From: Actinomycetes bacterium
Lineage (GTDB): Bacteria; Actinomycetota; Actinomycetes; Actinomycetales; Dermatophilaceae
Assembly (NCBI GenBank): GCA_023389095.1
Contig: JAEWFB010000666.1
Location: forward strand, 1-7,936
Length of the DNA stretch: 7,936 bases
Direction: 5' to 3'
Part shown: one piece after another, positions 5,737 to 7,936 of the stretch
Layout of the letters: the number at the start of each line of letters is the position of its first letter
How positions within the stretch are numbered: position 1 is the stretch's first letter
Translations under genes and position numbers: made by a program
Notes under the pieces: model-generated
The model's database searches: none
The model's input: the letters and a program-made list of their open reading frames with translations, nothing else
Told to the model about the DNA's origin: nothing

Positions 5737-5796
5737 TCGTCACAGGTTGGTCGCGGGTCAGGTGTCTGCCGCGGGGGCGGCGGAAGGCGTTCTGGC

Positions 5797-6495
5797 TCAG
5801 GCGTGGTCGGCGCCCGGCCACAGCTCGGCGCGCGTCCCGTTGAGGGCGGCGGCATCGCCGTCGAGGAGGCTCACGAGCCATGCAGCCAACTCGGCGGGTC
5901 GGGTCGCGGTACGACCCTCGCCGATCCACTTCACCACACCGGTGGTCGCCGCCGAGCCGGGGGTCACCTCGTCGGAGGCGAACGAGTCGGCGAGTGAGGC
6001 GAGCCACGTCTCGGCCGCCGCCTTGGCGGCGGCGTACGCGGCGTTGCCCGCGGTCGGCGTCGACGCGGCGGCCGCGCTGACGATCGCGACGCGTCCGTGA
6101 CCCGACGCGACGAGCGCGTCGTGCAGCGCGAGCGTCGTGTGCCGCAGCGTGTCGACGAGGTTGCCCGACAGCCAGGCCCAGTCGTCGTCGGTGGACTCGG
6201 TGAAGAGCTTTCCCCCGCGCCAGCCGCCGACGAGGTGGAAGAGCGCGTCGACGCCGCCGAAGGTGTCGACGAGCTCGGTGGCGAGCGCCCGCACGGCGTC
6301 GCCGTCGAGCAGGTCGCACACCCGGGTCGCCAGCAGGTCCGACCCGACCTCGGCGGCCAGGGCGGCGAGCGAGGCGTCGTCGCGACCCACGGCGACGACG
6401 CGCTCGCCCCGCTCGACCAGCGCGACGCACGTCGCGCGACCGGTCCCCCCGGTGGCTCCCGTGACGACGACGACCCGCCGGCCCTCGGTCGTCAC
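5797..6495 (-). CDS. SDR family NAD(P)-dependent oxidoreductase, atypical, 232 aa
   Basis: A short-chain dehydrogenase/reductase, expected to interconvert an alcohol and a carbonyl with NAD(P). Visible: the nucleotide-binding TGATGGTGR (12-20); R38 in VAVGRDD after strand 2, suggesting NADP preference (inference); N112 in LSGNLVDT; S140 in VAIVSAAAA; and the YxxxK pair Y154/K158 in AAYAAAKAAAE. The classical NNAG motif is replaced by HLVGGWRGG (87-95). The usual proline-glycine substrate loop after the active site is also not recognisable, giving a compact 232-residue protein. The GTG start at 6495 overlaps the TGA of the DUF6421 gene (GTGA, 6495-6492), implying translational coupling; no strong separate ribosome binding site is visible. 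The substrate is unknown. A much longer open frame continues upstream through the DUF6421 gene in another phase and is not coding. Confidence 0.92.
   Translation of the reverse strand: MTTEGRRVVVVTGATGGTGRATCVALVERGERVVAVGRDDASLAALAAEVGSDLLATRVCDLLDGDAVRALATELVDTFGGVDALFHLVGGWRGGKLFTESTDDDWAWLSGNLVDTLRHTTLALHDALVASGHGRVAIVSAAAASTPTAGNAAYAAAKAAAETWLASLADSFASDEVTPGSAATTGVVKWIGEGRTATRPAELAAWLVSLLDGDAAALNGTRAELWPGADHA
6492..6495 (-). other. GTGA start/stop overlap, translational coupling
   Basis: On the minus strand the four bases GTGA hold both the GTG start of the SDR gene (6495-6493) and the TGA stop of the DUF6421 gene (6494-6492). This means the two proteins are made from one message, probably by the same terminating and re-initiating ribosomes. 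Confidence 0.85.
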
Positions 6496-7936
6496 GCGCT
6501 CGCCCCGGTGATGCCGGACGTCGACTCGACGACGCCCTTCATCTTCTTGGCGAGCGCCTCGTAGAACATCGACAGCGGGAACTCGTCGGGCAGCACCTGG
6601 TCGGTCAGGCCCTTCGGCGGGCCGTCGAGCGGCAGCGCCGTGAGGTCGCCGTCGCGGTGGCGCGCCCAGGCCGAGCGCGGGTGCGGCGTCAGCACCCCGG
6701 CGACGAGGTCGTAGGCGGCGAGCCAGTGCGCGACCTTGGGCCGGTCGATGGAGCGCCAGTAGAGGTCCTCGACGGCGCGGCCGAGCTCGAGCACCGGCTC
6801 CGCGACGTTCTCCCACTCGATGGTGAGGCGGTTGTCGGTCCAGTGCAGGACGCCCTTCTGGTGCAACCACGCGAAGAGCAGCTGGCCACCGAGGCCGTCG
6901 TAGTTGCGGGTGCGGTCGCCGGTGATGGCGAAGCGGAAGATCCGGTCGAAGAGCACCGCGTACTGCACGAGGCGCGCGTACGGGTGACCCTGCGTCTCGA
7001 GGGCGACGGCCTCGCGGAAGGCCGTGAGGTCGCAGCGCAGCTCCTCGAGCGAGTAGAGGAAGTACGGCATCCGCTGCTTGATCATGAACGGGTCGAACGG
7101 CAGGTCGCCGTGCATGTGGGTGCGGTCGTGGATGAGGTCCCACATGACGAACGTGTGCTCGGCCAGCTGCTGGTCGGCGAGCAGGCGTGCGGCGTCCGGC
7201 GGCAGCGACAGGCGGGTCACCGACGCGGACTCGGAGATGACGCGGCGGAAGCGCGCGGCCTCGCGGTCGGCGAAGATGCCGCCCCAGGTGAACGCCGGCA
7301 CCTCGCGCATCGCGACGGTCTCGGGGAAGAGGACGGCCGAGTTCGTGTCGTAGCCCTCGGTGAAGTCGAGGAACCGGATCGGCAGGAAGAGCGCGTTGGA
7401 GTAGTCGCCGCCCTCGAGGTCGGCGACGAAGTCGGGCCAGATCACCTCGAGCAGGACGGCCTCGACCTGGCGGTGCGGGTTGCCGTTCTGGGTGTACATC
7501 GGGAAGACGACGAGGTGCGGCAGGCCGTCCTGCCGGTGCTGCGCCGGCGCGAACGCGACGAGCGAGTCGTAGAAGTCGGGCACCTCGAAGCCGCCGTCGG
7601 CCCAGCGGCCGAAGTCCTTGACGAGCGCCTCGAGGTAGTCGGCGTCGTGCGGCAGGTGCGGGGCGAGGCCCTGGATGCCGGTGACGACGCGCCCGACGTG
7701 CGCGGCGGCGGCCGCGTGGTCGGCGGTGTCGGGCACCGAGCCGTCGGAGGCCTGCAGCGCGCGCAGGTCGGTGACGGCGGCCTTGAGGCAGGCCCACGCG
7801 TCGGTCTCGACGAGCGGGTGCTTCGTGGCGGCGGCGCGACGCTCGGGGCGGGGCGCGACGTGCGACACGGCGTTGTGGACGAGGTCGGCCAGGGCCCGCT
7901 CCCCCGCCTCGGCCGAATGCGCCGACGGGTCGACGG
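6492..7936 (-). CDS. DUF6421 family protein, N-terminus probably outside window
   Basis: A large soluble protein of unknown function that I recognise as the actinobacterial DUF6421 family. Numbering is from the in-window GTG at 7868 (458 residues from there). Distinctive segments: QHRQDGLPHLVVFPMYTQNG (110-129), FLPIRFLDFTEGYDTNSAVL (161-180), FPETVAMREVPAFTWGGIFA (181-200), DLIHDRTHMHGDLPFDPFMI (244-263), YSLEELRCDLTAF (272-284), RNYDGLGGQLLFAWLHQKGV (321-340), YWRSIDRPKVAHW (370-382) and a conserved tail PDEFPLSMFYEALAKKMK (427-444). No signal peptide or membrane helix is seen. The frame stays open to the window edge with helix-like residues (ERALADLVHNAVSH), so the true start is probably beyond 7936. 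HDRTHMH with the downstream EELRCD could be a metal site; this is inference. It heads the operon with the SDR and PLP lyase. Confidence 0.88.
   Translation of the reverse strand, partial: VDPSAHSAEAGERALADLVHNAVSHVAPRPERRAAATKHPLVETDAWACLKAAVTDLRALQASDGSVPDTADHAAAAAHVGRVVTGIQGLAPHLPHDADYLEALVKDFGRWADGGFEVPDFYDSLVAFAPAQHRQDGLPHLVVFPMYTQNGNPHRQVEAVLLEVIWPDFVADLEGGDYSNALFLPIRFLDFTEGYDTNSAVLFPETVAMREVPAFTWGGIFADREAARFRRVISESASVTRLSLPPDAARLLADQQLAEHTFVMWDLIHDRTHMHGDLPFDPFMIKQRMPYFLYSLEELRCDLTAFREAVALETQGHPYARLVQYAVLFDRIFRFAITGDRTRNYDGLGGQLLFAWLHQKGVLHWTDNRLTIEWENVAEPVLELGRAVEDLYWRSIDRPKVAHWLAAYDLVAGVLTPHPRSAWARHRDGDLTALPLDGPPKGLTDQVLPDEFPLSMFYEALAKKMKGVVESTSGITGASA

Noticed and set aside
3841..5843. 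Long plus-strand open frames opposite the methyltransferase and aldolase genes (3841-4776, 4626-5843)
   Set aside because: They are shadow frames typical of high-GC DNA. The minus strand has clear SAM and PLP motifs and good ribosome sites.
5797..7797. 666-residue minus-strand open frame suggesting a giant SDR fusion
   Set aside because: Its first 434 codons are Arg/Pro/Ala-rich nonsense lying out of phase over the DUF6421 gene. Only the last 232 residues, from the GTG at 6495, look like a protein.
7866..7868. GTG at 7868 as the true start of the DUF6421 gene
   Set aside because: The frame continues open to the window edge with plausible helical residues, and no ribosome site is evident before 7868. 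It is kept only as a numbering origin.

Overview
The window is about 7.9 kb of very GC-rich DNA. Codon third positions are dominated by G and C, GTG starts are common, and terminators are hairpins without T-tails. Together with a myo-inositol-phosphate synthase, two DUF4190/septum-formation-type membrane proteins and a DUF6421 protein, this points to an actinobacterium. A Micrococcales (Intrasporangiaceae-like) host is a guess only. Eight genes are supported, two of them cut by the window edges. No RNA gene, insertion sequence, CRISPR array, prophage or replication origin was seen, and no gene-free stretch exceeds about 125 bp.

Layout. (1) 3-281, plus: the last 92 residues of inositol-3-phosphate synthase (ino1), followed by a strong bidirectional hairpin terminator at 311-346. 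(2) 361-2185, minus: two tandem paralogous membrane proteins, each with a Pro-rich cytoplasmic N-terminus, two DUF4190-type helices and a Cys-containing extracytoplasmic domain. They converge on ino1. (3) 2186-2282: a 97-bp divergent promoter region containing two short perfect inverted repeats. (4) 2283-3799, plus: an endonuclease/exonuclease/phosphatase-fold hydrolase, then a 1-Cys (Prx6-type) peroxiredoxin preceded by its own relatively AT-rich leader. (5) 3831-3876: a 17-bp-stem bidirectional terminator. (6) 3919-7936, minus: a gene row transcribed in the order DUF6421 protein, SDR oxidoreductase (GTGA start/stop overlap), PLP-dependent threonine aldolase/beta-eliminating lyase, class I SAM methyltransferase.

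How the genes work together. Most of the window looks like ordinary chromosomal housekeeping. The least understood part is the minus-strand row from 7936 to 4665. The DUF6421 protein has no established function. It is translationally coupled to an atypical SDR and followed by a PLP lyase, so these three probably act in one small-molecule pathway. The DUF6421 protein carries a His/Asp/Arg-rich motif (HDRTHMHGD) followed by EELRCD, which could form a metal site. The methyltransferase lies 71 bp further downstream, behind a small hairpin, and may be a looser member. The tandem DUF4190 pair shows recent divergence, including an in-frame 9-bp duplication that adds a fifth cysteine to the extracytoplasmic domain of one copy.
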